Assembly: GCF_946886895.1 (NCBI RefSeq)
Contig: NZ_CAMPJO010000002.1
Span: 124,001-188,000 of the forward strand
Direction of reading: 5' to 3'
Source: an uncultured Marinobacter sp.
Lineage (GTDB): Bacteria > Pseudomonadota > Gammaproteobacteria > Pseudomonadales > Oleiphilaceae
DNA length: 64,000 bases
Under the pieces are notes generated by a model that searched no databases, was not told the origin of the DNA, and saw nothing but the letters and a program-made list of their open reading frames with translations. Below, piece by piece: positions 9,877 through 17,169 of this stretch (positions within the stretch are counted from its first letter, which is position 1; every line of letters starts with the position of its first letter). Made by a program: the position numbers and the translations under genes.

Positions 9877-11280
9877 TTAATTCTTTAACGCCTGAAATCT
9901 GGCGATGGCGTCCTTCCTGCTTTCCTTCAGATCAACGATCTGTCTCGGATAACCCTTCGGGATAACCCCTCCTTTCGCTCCGGGATCGTGAATCCGCTTG
10001 TTGTCCAGCCTGGCCAGTTCCGGGACCCAATGGCGGATGAAGTCGCCGTCGGGGTCGAAGCGCTCGCTCTGGGTGACCGGGTTGAAAACCCGGAAGTAGG
10101 GCGCGGCGTCGGTGCCGGTGGAGGCGCTCCATTGCCAGCCGCCGTTGTTGGAAGCGAGGAAGCCGTCCACCAGCCGTGACATGAACCAGGCCTCACCCAG
10201 GCGCCAGTCGATGAACAGGTTTTTGGTCAGGTACATGGCGGTGATCATGCGCAGGCGGTTGTGCATCCAGCCGGTCTGGTTGAGCTGGCGCATGGCGGCG
10301 TCGACGATGGGGACGCCGGTGTTGCCGGTTTTCCAGGCTTCGAAAGGCTCACCGGGCGGGTTCCATGCCAGGGCTTCGGTTTCCGGCTTGAAGGCCCGGT
10401 GCATGCTGGTTCGTGGGTAGTGGTACAGGATGTTGATGTAGAAATCCCGCCAGGCGATTTCGTTGATCCAGGTCACCAGGCCTTCCTGGTTACCGCCCAT
10501 GCCCTGGGCCTGTTGCGCGGCCAGCAGGCATTGGCGGCCAGACAGTACGCCGTTTGCCAGGTAGGGGGAGAGCTGGCTGGTGCCGTCGATGGCCGGGAAG
10601 TCCCGTTGTGCCTTGTAGTCACCTCCGCGTTCTTCCAGGAAGCGCTCGAGCTGGTCGTGGGCAGCGTGTTCGCCGGTGGGGACCAGGGGGGGCGGTGCGT
10701 TCCGGAAGGCGTCGGGGATGGTGTCGATCTTTTCCGGGATAACGGCGCCGCCCCTGGCTTTTGGAACCGGGAGCAGGCCCGGTCGGGTTTCGTCGATCCA
10801 ACTGCGCCAGCGCCTTGAGAAGGGTGTAAATACCGAGTAGGGCTCGTGCTGCTGGGTGAGGATTTCGCCCACCGGTGCCACGGTCTGGTCGCGGTATTTG
10901 CAAACGCGGATGTTGATGTCATCAAGGCGGCGCTTGATGGTTTTGTCGCGTCTGCGCTCGTTCACGCCGTATTCTTCGTTAAAGTGAAGCGTTTCCACAC
11001 CCAGTTCGGTGCAGTGGTTCTGCAGTTTACGGAGGCTGTCCTCAAAGCGTTCGGCCTGAATAAAAGACAGCGGTATGCCCAGCCTGGCCAACTCCCCGGA
11101 CAGGGCGTTGGCGTGGGCAATCACAAACTGCACGCGGGCCGGCGACCAGTCGTGCTCCTGCCATTGGTCTGGAGTGAGGATAAAGCAGGCCCGAACGGTG
11201 CCGGGGTTCTCGCAGGCGGCCGTGAGGGCCGGGTTGTCGGCGATCCGCAGATCGTTTCTGAACCATACCAGTTGTGTCAT
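9877..11280 (-). CDS. phrB: Deoxyribodipyrimidine photolyase (class I CPD)
   Basis: A light-driven flavoprotein that splits UV-induced cyclobutane pyrimidine dimers. The 467-residue product has an N-terminal Rossmann antenna domain (QLVWFRNDLRIADNPAL) and a C-terminal FAD/DNA-binding domain. The latter contains WINEIAWRDFY, the MRQLNQTGWMHNRLRM region and NNGGWQWSASTGTDAAPYFR, closely like E. coli PhrB. It is convergent with moeB across a 57-bp gap and divergent from the DUF432-like gene. No LexA-like box was seen in the 140 bp upstream. Confidence 0.95.
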   Translation of the reverse strand: MTQLVWFRNDLRIADNPALTAACENPGTVRACFILTPDQWQEHDWSPARVQFVIAHANALSGELARLGIPLSFIQAERFEDSLRKLQNHCTELGVETLHFNEEYGVNERRRDKTIKRRLDDINIRVCKYRDQTVAPVGEILTQQHEPYSVFTPFSRRWRSWIDETRPGLLPVPKARGGAVIPEKIDTIPDAFRNAPPPLVPTGEHAAHDQLERFLEERGGDYKAQRDFPAIDGTSQLSPYLANGVLSGRQCLLAAQQAQGMGGNQEGLVTWINEIAWRDFYINILYHYPRTSMHRAFKPETEALAWNPPGEPFEAWKTGNTGVPIVDAAMRQLNQTGWMHNRLRMITAMYLTKNLFIDWRLGEAWFMSRLVDGFLASNNGGWQWSASTGTDAAPYFRVFNPVTQSERFDPDGDFIRHWVPELARLDNKRIHDPGAKGGVIPKGYPRQIVDLKESRKDAIARFQALKN

Positions 11281-11420
11281 TGGGTGTTTCGCTTCCGATC
11301 CTGGGGCGTAGGGGTAATTACAGGCCGCTGTGCCAATAAAATCACTGACTTGGATATTCGCTGACAGTCCCTGATTGGATTATAGTTACCGCAACGTTAT
11401 CGCAGCCGTGAGGGAGATTC

Positions 11421-12239
11421 GTGTCCGGCATGGAATATGACACTGAAGGTGGCCGGGACGGCGTCTGGGCCCAGCCCTACACCCTGAACTCCGGCCAGAC
11501 CCAGTTCCATCAGTTGGGCCATGTCCGGCTCTGGGTCACGTTGCTGGATCTGGAGTGGCAGATCCGTCACGAAACCCTGGAGCAGGACGGCGGCTCCACG
11601 AACTGGCTGGAAGCCATTGGCCACGTGCTGCCATCGTCGTCCGTGCCCCTGCAACGGTTCGTTCGTGAGCCAGGGGCCTCAACGGTGACTTTTCAACCCG
11701 CGATGGCGAGCCTGCCGACGGTGATCCGGCCCTATCAGCCGCTGACCATCCCCGGCGGGGGGCGCTGCACCATTTATGTGGGTACCACGGTGTGGATGAA
11801 GGTCTGTGTCGGGGAGAGCCAGCGTGTGCTCACCGAAATCCCCCTGGTAACGCCGTCGCTCACCTGGGTGGGTCGGAACACCATGGAGGGGGAACTGTGC
11901 TACTCGTCGTCCAGCTATGCCCGCCTGGTTCTGGAAGCAGTGCCCAAGCGGCCCTGGCGTGTGGTTACCCCGGTTACCATTATCAATCGCCGTAATGAGG
12001 CCTTGCTACTGGAGCGCTTCAGCCTGCCAACGCCGCTGCTCTCGCTGCACCGGAATCAGCGGGGCCAGTTGTGGACGCCGGGGGTCACGGTGGCGATTGA
12101 AACGGACATGAACTCGGCCAGCCTGCATGTGGATGCATCGCTTCTGCCTGCGGCGGGTGATTGCCGGCCCATCGCACCGGCCCGCGAGAAAACGTCCCGC
12201 GGCCGGTTAGTCCGTGCCTTCGACAGAATGTTTGGTTAA
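11421..12239 (+). CDS. DUF432-like protein of unknown function
   Basis: A 272-residue soluble protein that I assign tentatively to the DUF432 family because of its size and its fixed position upstream of a MscS channel. It has no signal peptide or membrane span. The sequence is beta-rich, with ATVTF-like strands, TIPGGGRCTIYVGTTVWMKV in the middle and RPWRVVTPVTIINRRNEALLLERFSLP near residue 180. The start is GTG at 11421, with GAGGGA upstream; an ATG three codons later is an alternative. Only 24 bp separate it from mscS, so it is probably the first gene of the mscS-rimB-rimK operon. Function unknown. Confidence 0.6.
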   Translation: MSGMEYDTEGGRDGVWAQPYTLNSGQTQFHQLGHVRLWVTLLDLEWQIRHETLEQDGGSTNWLEAIGHVLPSSSVPLQRFVREPGASTVTFQPAMASLPTVIRPYQPLTIPGGGRCTIYVGTTVWMKVCVGESQRVLTEIPLVTPSLTWVGRNTMEGELCYSSSSYARLVLEAVPKRPWRVVTPVTIINRRNEALLLERFSLPTPLLSLHRNQRGQLWTPGVTVAIETDMNSASLHVDASLLPAAGDCRPIAPAREKTSRGRLVRAFDRMFG

Positions 12240-12263
12240 TCCTGAGCCTGGGGAGTCAGACCT

Positions 12264-13151
12264 TTGCTGGAACAAATCGAAACCGGTGTCATGCAGGTGT
12301 GGACCGATATCGCCTGGGGGCAGTGGATCAACTCGGCCTTCCTGCTGGTGCTGGGGCTTTTCCTGGGCTCCCTGGCGGCCCGCAGTGCATCCCGGTTCAT
12401 GGCCCAGCGCAGTTCCCGCCACCACACCCTCATGGTGCGGCGGCTGGTGTTCTACGTCATCGTTTTGCTGTTCAGCGTTGCGGCGCTGCGGGAAGCCGGG
12501 TTCTCACTGGATGTGGTGTTGGGCGCCGCCGGTATTCTTACCGTCGCCATTGGCTTTGCCTCGCAAACCTCCGCGTCCAACATGATCAGCGGGTTATTCC
12601 TGCTGGTTGAAAAGCCCTTTGAGATCGGCGACTTTATCGAGGTAGACGCCACCTTGGGCGAAGTCATCGGCATCGACATGCTGAGCGTAAAACTGCGCAC
12701 ACCAGACAACCTGTACGTGCGCATTCCCAACGAAACCCTGATCAAGACCCGGGTGGTGAACCGGTCCCGGTTTCCCATTCGCCGGCTCGACCTGACGGTG
12801 GGGATTGCCTACGCTGAGGATGTGGAAAAAGTGGAGGCACTGTTGCTGGACCTGGCGGAAAAGAACCCCGCCTGTCTGGAAGAGCCGAAACCCTTTGTGC
12901 TGGTGACCGCCTTTGGTCCGTCCTCGGTGGATGTCCAGTTTTCCTTCTGGGTCCCGAAAGACCGTGTACTGGAGGGGCGCAGTGGCATTATGGTGGCCAT
13001 CAAGAAAGCCCTGGACCGGGAGGGTATCGAGATACCGTTCCCCCATACCAGTGTTTACGCCGGTAGCCACTCAGAGCCCTTCCGGGTGCAATTGTTAGGG
13101 CCGGAAGCCATGACTAAAAAGGACGCCCCGGATGTCGACAAAGACCGCTGA
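12264..13151 (+). CDS. MscS-family small-conductance mechanosensitive channel
   Basis: MscS channels open under membrane tension and release solutes during hypo-osmotic shock. The 295-residue protein has hydrophobic spans near residues 22-40 and 60-80. The pore-lining TM3 and beta-domain junction read VVLGAAGILTVAIGFASQTSASNMISGLFLLVEKPFEIGDFIEV, here split for reading as AAGILTVAIGFASQ then TSASNMISG. The cytosolic vestibule includes PDNLYVRIPNETLI. The start is TTG at 12264, with GGGGAG upstream. Its 3' end overlaps rimB by 20 bp, so channel and peptide-modifying genes are translationally coupled, an arrangement worth noting. Confidence 0.9.
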   Translation: MLEQIETGVMQVWTDIAWGQWINSAFLLVLGLFLGSLAARSASRFMAQRSSRHHTLMVRRLVFYVIVLLFSVAALREAGFSLDVVLGAAGILTVAIGFASQTSASNMISGLFLLVEKPFEIGDFIEVDATLGEVIGIDMLSVKLRTPDNLYVRIPNETLIKTRVVNRSRFPIRRLDLTVGIAYAEDVEKVEALLLDLAEKNPACLEEPKPFVLVTAFGPSSVDVQFSFWVPKDRVLEGRSGIMVAIKKALDREGIEIPFPHTSVYAGSHSEPFRVQLLGPEAMTKKDAPDVDKDR

Positions 13152-13629
13152 CACCATTAAAACCATCTTGCCGGTCCCCGCTGACAACAAGGTCCGCCTG
13201 GGCTGGCGCGAGTGGGTTGCGTTACCCGATCTGGATATCGGCCGTATCAAGGCCAAGATAGATACCGGAGCCCGTACCTCCTGCCTGCACACCTTCCGGA
13301 CGGAGCCCTATACGGACAACGGGGAACGGCGGGTGCGGTTCTGGGTTCACCCGGTACAGAACGATTTGCACCAGGTGATCGAATGCGATGCCAAAGTGCT
13401 GGACGAGCGGAACGTCTCGGATTCTGGCGGGCACAAAGAGCTACGCCTGGTAATCGCCACCACGCTGGTGATCGGCGACCAGCGCTGGCCCATTGAGATG
13501 ACACTGACCAACCGGGACTCCATGCGGTTCCGGATGTTGCTGGGGCGCACCGCCATGGCGGGGCGTACCACCATTTATCCTGAAGCTTCCTATCTTGCCG
13601 GTGAGCCGGCCCTGAGGATCGATACATGA
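13132..13629 (+). CDS. rimB: RimB-like retropepsin-type protease (RimK partner)
   Basis: A 165-residue protein of the family annotated as ATP-dependent zinc protease or RimB, predicted to have a retropepsin-like fold. It shows the single aspartyl motif [15 protein letters not shown] (D-T-G near residue 45). The second hydrophobic-hydrophobic-Gly element is [11 protein letters not shown] near residue 145. In Pseudomonas, RimB works with RimK in C-terminal glutamate tagging of ribosomal protein S6. The start ATG lies inside mscS with AAGGA upstream, and its stop overlaps the rimK ATG. Whether it cleaves peptides or only modulates RimK cannot be decided from sequence. Confidence 0.8.
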   Translation: MSTKTADTIKTILPVPADNKVRLGWREWVALPDLDIGRIKAKIDTGARTSCLHTFRTEPYTDNGERRVRFWVHPVQNDLHQVIECDAKVLDERNVSDSGGHKELRLVIATTLVIGDQRWPIEMTLTNRDSMRFRMLLGRTAMAGRTTIYPEASYLAGEPALRIDT

Positions 13630-14531
13630 AAATAGCGGTACTGTCACGGAATCGCCATCTCTACTCAACCCGTCGGCTGGTCGAGGAGGGCATTAACCGT
13701 GGTCATGAAGTGAAGGTGATTGATTGCCTGCACTGCTCCATGAACATCACCTCGGCCAACCCCCAGATTCATTACCATGAGGAAGTTCTCGAGAACTTTG
13801 ATGTGGTGATCCCACGAATCGGCGCGTCGGTCACTTTCTATGGCACGGCGGTACTGCGTCAGTTTGAGATGATGGGCGTGTTCCCGGTGAACGAGTCGGT
13901 CGCCATTACCCGGTCAAGGGACAAGTTGCGCTCCTTGCAGTTGCTGGCCCGAAAAGGTGTTGGCATGCCAGTAACCGGGTTTGCCAATAAGCCGGATAAC
14001 GTGCCCGAGCTGCTGAAAATGGTGGGTGGTGCGCCGGTAGTGATCAAGCTGCTGCAGGGCACCCAGGGCATTGGTGTGGTGCTGGCGGAAACCCGAAAGG
14101 CGGCCGAAAGTGTGATTGAGGCCTTCATGGGCCTGAAAGCCGACATTCTGGTGCAGGAATTTATCAAGGAAGCCGGCGGTGCGGATATCCGCTGCTTTGT
14201 GATTGGCGACAAGGTGATTGCCGCCATGAAGCGCCAGGGTGCCGAGGGCGAGTTCCGCTCCAACCTGCACCGGGGTGGCACCGCCTCGTTGATCCGGATT
14301 ACGCCGGAGGAGCGCCGCACGGCTATTACCGCGGCCAAGGCTATGGGCCTGAATGTGGCGGGTGTGGATTTGTTGCGCTCCAGTCGCGGGCCACTGGTGA
14401 TGGAAGTCAATTCCTCGCCCGGCCTCGAGGGTATTGAAAACGCCACCGGCAAGAACGTGGCTGGCATGATTGTGAGCTGGATAGAAAAGAACCAGCAACC
14501 CTGGAAAACCCGGACCAAGGGGAGAGGCTAG
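13626..14531 (+). CDS. rimK: RimK-type ATP-grasp glutamate ligase
   Basis: RimK adds glutamate residues through peptide bonds, classically to the C terminus of ribosomal protein S6. The 301-residue protein starts [20 protein letters not shown] and has the ATP-grasp core [19 protein letters not shown], the [21 protein letters not shown] strand and the metal-binding end [14 protein letters not shown]. Length and motifs match E. coli RimK. It overlaps rimB by 4 bp and is followed three bases later by the AstE-like gene. That neighbour and the MscS channel raise the possibility of a substrate other than S6. Confidence 0.93.
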   Translation: MKIAVLSRNRHLYSTRRLVEEGINRGHEVKVIDCLHCSMNITSANPQIHYHEEVLENFDVVIPRIGASVTFYGTAVLRQFEMMGVFPVNESVAITRSRDKLRSLQLLARKGVGMPVTGFANKPDNVPELLKMVGGAPVVIKLLQGTQGIGVVLAETRKAAESVIEAFMGLKADILVQEFIKEAGGADIRCFVIGDKVIAAMKRQGAEGEFRSNLHRGGTASLIRITPEERRTAITAAKAMGLNVAGVDLLRSSRGPLVMEVNSSPGLEGIENATGKNVAGMIVSWIEKNQQPWKTRTKGRG

Positions 14532-14534
14532 AAC

Positions 14535-15599
14535 ATGGCCCGAGCGCCGTTTGACTTTGCCGGTACCCAGGTCAGGGCCGGTACCCGCCAGACCATTGAA
14601 GTACCCGTGGCCAAACTCTACACCCACACGCCACTGCATATCCCGGTAGAGGTGGTGCATGGCCGCCGGGACGGGCCGGTACTGATGGTGTGTGGTGCCA
14701 TTCACGGCGACGAGATCAACGGTGTGGAAATCGTCCGGCGGGTACTGACCAATTCCGCCCTGCGGCACTTGCGCGGCACCCTGGTGGCGGTGCCCATCGT
14801 CAACATTTTCGGATTCGTGCAACGCACCCGCTACCTGCCGGACCGACGGGACCTGAACCGGTGCTTCCCCGGCAGCGAAACCGGCTCCCTGGGCGGTCGT
14901 ATTGCCTATCTGCTGCGCACGCAGATCATGGAAAAGGTCACCCACATCATTGACCTGCACACTGGCGCCATCCACCGCTTCAACCTGCCGCAGATCCGGG
15001 CGGAACTGAAAAACCCGGAGACTACCCGCATGGCGGAGGCCTTCGGCGCACCGATCATTATCAATGCCGGCTTGCGAGAGGGCAGCCTGCGCGCCTACGC
15101 TGATTCCCAGGATATTCCCGTCGTCACCTTCGAGGGTGGTGAAGCCCTGCGGTTCGACGACGTGGTGATTTCCAGCGGCGTGAAAGGGGTGATCCGGGTG
15201 ATGCGGGAACTGGAAATGATCCCTGCCAAGAAAGGCCCGAAAGCACCGAGAAAGCGCTCGGAAACCGCCGCTAACTCACAGTGGGTGAGAACCGACACAG
15301 ATGGCATCATGCGCCCAGTGGCAAGCCTGGGCCAGAAGGTACGCAAAGGCCAGAAACTGGCCATGGTGGCGGACCCTTTTGGTGAGTCCGAAACCGCGGT
15401 GCTCTCTCCCTGCTCCGGCATCGTTATCTGCGTCAATAACCTGCCTCTGGTGAACGAAGGGGAAGCCATCTACCACATCGCCCGGTTCGATGAGCTCAGT
15501 GAAGCGGAGAAGGCCATGGATTATTTCCGCAGCAGCTACGAGGGGGACGTGGGCGACGATGTCGTGCCTGTCCATCCCTGGGACGACCGGCAGAAATAA
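14535..15599 (+). CDS. AstE/aspartoacylase-family deacylase
   Basis: A 354-residue M14-like zinc enzyme of the succinylglutamate desuccinylase/aspartoacylase family, which removes acyl groups from amino-acid derivatives. The zinc ligands are visible in VCGAIHGDEINGVEIVRR (His and Glu near residues 56-59) and in HIIDLHTGAIHRFN (His near residue 140). RRDLNRCFPGS supplies the substrate Arg/Asn residues. The last 100 residues form a lipoyl-like beta domain (TDGIMRPVASLGQKVRKGQKL). It directly follows rimK (ATG at 14535, GGAGAGG upstream). True substrate unknown; a glutamylated product of RimK is an attractive guess. Confidence 0.85.
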   Translation: MARAPFDFAGTQVRAGTRQTIEVPVAKLYTHTPLHIPVEVVHGRRDGPVLMVCGAIHGDEINGVEIVRRVLTNSALRHLRGTLVAVPIVNIFGFVQRTRYLPDRRDLNRCFPGSETGSLGGRIAYLLRTQIMEKVTHIIDLHTGAIHRFNLPQIRAELKNPETTRMAEAFGAPIIINAGLREGSLRAYADSQDIPVVTFEGGEALRFDDVVISSGVKGVIRVMRELEMIPAKKGPKAPRKRSETAANSQWVRTDTDGIMRPVASLGQKVRKGQKLAMVADPFGESETAVLSPCSGIVICVNNLPLVNEGEAIYHIARFDELSEAEKAMDYFRSSYEGDVGDDVVPVHPWDDRQK

Positions 15600-15613
15600 G
15601 CACGAGGTTAGCC

Positions 15614-16039
15614 ATGATCTGGAATCAGACCTTTATCGAACTGGCCCCGTTGCCCCGGGGCTTTCACCTGGTCACCAACGAGGTGTTGGCTCAGGCGCCG
15701 GACCTCGCCAACTGCGAAGTGGGCCTGCTGCACCTGTTTATCCAGCACACCTCCGCCTCGCTGGCGATCAATGAAAACGCTGACCCGGATGTGCGCGGTG
15801 ATCTGGAGCGCCACTTCAACGTGATGGTGCCGGAAAACGCGCCGCACTACGAACACACCACGGAAGGGCCGGACGACATGCCGGCCCACATCAAGAGTGT
15901 CCTGATCGGCCCCTCGCTGACCTTACCGGTCCACCATGGCCATCTTACCCTGGGCACCTGGCAGGGCATTTACCTGTGCGAACACCGGGACAGGGCCGAC
16001 AGCCGCAGGATAGTAGCCACATTGCAGGGGCGGTGGTGA
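15614..16039 (+). CDS. yjbQ: YjbQ/UPF0047 family protein
   Basis: A 141-residue protein of the secondary thiamine-phosphate synthase enzyme (YjbQ) family. Family features are the LLHLFIQHTSASLAINENADPDVRGDLE stretch (conserved His, Thr, Ser and Asn near residues 45-55), then EGPDDMPAHIKS and LGTWQGIYLCEHR. It begins 14 bp after the AstE-like gene on the same strand and probably ends the operon. A weak thiamin-phosphate-synthase activity has been reported for E. coli YjbQ; the physiological role is unclear. Confidence 0.9.
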   Translation: MIWNQTFIELAPLPRGFHLVTNEVLAQAPDLANCEVGLLHLFIQHTSASLAINENADPDVRGDLERHFNVMVPENAPHYEHTTEGPDDMPAHIKSVLIGPSLTLPVHHGHLTLGTWQGIYLCEHRDRADSRRIVATLQGRW

Positions 16040-16127
16040 TTGGCAACCTGAAAACTGGCGTTTTGCACGACAGTCTCTAAGCTTGGGAGGTGAGTAGTAA
16101 GCGAATAAACCCTGGCATGGAGCCGCT

Positions 16128-17087
16128 GTGACCCGTTTTGACCGCATCTACAAGATTCATGATCTGCTCCGTAATGCCCGCCATCCCGTGCCCATGCGGG
16201 TGTTTATGGAGGAACTGGAAGCCAGCCGGAACACCATTACCCGGGATTTCGAGTTCCTGAGGGACTCACTCGGAGCGCCCCTGGAGTATTGCCGGGATCA
16301 TAACGGCCATCGTTACGCCCCGGATTCGCCCGCCTTCGAACTGCCAGGGTTCTGGATGAACCCCGCCGAGCTCTACGCACTGCTGGCGTGCGAGCAGCTA
16401 CTGGAAAACGTGCAACCCGGAATGATGACCAGCCGGCTGGCGCCATTGAAGGAAAAAATCCGGCGCCTGCTGGGCGAATCCGGGCACGCCGCCGAACGAG
16501 TCAGTGAGCGCATCCAGATACAACCCATCCAGGCCCGCATGGCCCCGCACCAGATTTTCGACCCGGTGGCGGAAGCGACACTGGCGGGTAAACAGCTGAC
16601 TTTTACCTACAGCGCCCGCAGCGGAACCGGCCGCAAACCCCGCCGGGTTCATCCGCAACGCTTACTGCACTACCGATCCAACTGGTATCTGCTGGCGCTT
16701 TGCTGCGATGCCCAGGCCCTTCGCCTGTTCTCACTGGACCGAATTTCCCAACCGCAGGCGGAAGAAACGCCGTCGCAGCAAATTCCGATAAAGGAACTGG
16801 ACGGATTCGCCTACGCCAGCTTCGGCATTTTCGGTGGCGGCCCAAAGGGCACGGCGCACCTCAGATTTTCCCACCATGCAGCGGAGTGGGTGGCGGACGA
16901 AACCTGGCACCCCGATCAGATGGGCGAGCAAAAGGACGATGGCTACCACCTGAAAGTTCCCTACTCCGATGAGCGGGAACTGGCCATGGAAGTGCTGCGA
17001 TACGGGGCGGACGTGGAAGTGCTCGGGCCGCCGGAACTCCGGGAGGAGGTGGTTTTGAGGATACGGAGGATGGCGGGGATGTACTGA
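16128..17087 (+). CDS. WYL-domain transcriptional regulator
   Basis: A 319-residue regulator with an N-terminal DeoR-like winged helix (RIYKIHDLLRNARHPVPM, then RNTITRDFEFLRDSLGAP). The WYL ligand-sensing domain carries the signature itself in YRSNWYLLALCC near residue 185, and a WCX dimerisation domain ends the protein. The start is GTG at 16128 with a GGAG-like site. It lies 82 bp upstream of cas3 on the same strand. WYL proteins control CRISPR or other defence loci in several bacteria, so control of this cas operon is plausible but unproven. Base composition resembles the upstream housekeeping genes rather than cas, so it may instead belong to the backbone. Confidence 0.88.
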   Translation: MTRFDRIYKIHDLLRNARHPVPMRVFMEELEASRNTITRDFEFLRDSLGAPLEYCRDHNGHRYAPDSPAFELPGFWMNPAELYALLACEQLLENVQPGMMTSRLAPLKEKIRRLLGESGHAAERVSERIQIQPIQARMAPHQIFDPVAEATLAGKQLTFTYSARSGTGRKPRRVHPQRLLHYRSNWYLLALCCDAQALRLFSLDRISQPQAEETPSQQIPIKELDGFAYASFGIFGGGPKGTAHLRFSHHAAEWVADETWHPDQMGEQKDDGYHLKVPYSDERELAMEVLRYGADVEVLGPPELREEVVLRIRRMAGMY

Positions 17088-17150
17088 TAATTTAATCAGT
17101 GGTGCAGCAGTTGGGTCAGTCTTGGGTTTAGAGTGTTGATCAGGCCAACA
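17083..17150 (+). promoter_or_regulatory. Two palindromes in the cas operon leader region
   Basis: The 82-bp gap before cas3 contains ACTGAT-N6-ATCAGT (17083-17100), which overlaps the WYL stop codon, and TGTTG-N7-CAACA (17134-17150), 20 bp before the cas3 start. Both are perfect inverted repeats. They could be operators for the adjacent WYL regulator; the first could alternatively be a weak terminator stem. No convincing -35/-10 pair was identified. Confidence 0.4.
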
Positions 17151-17169
17151 ATTTGAAGGTGGAAAAGGT

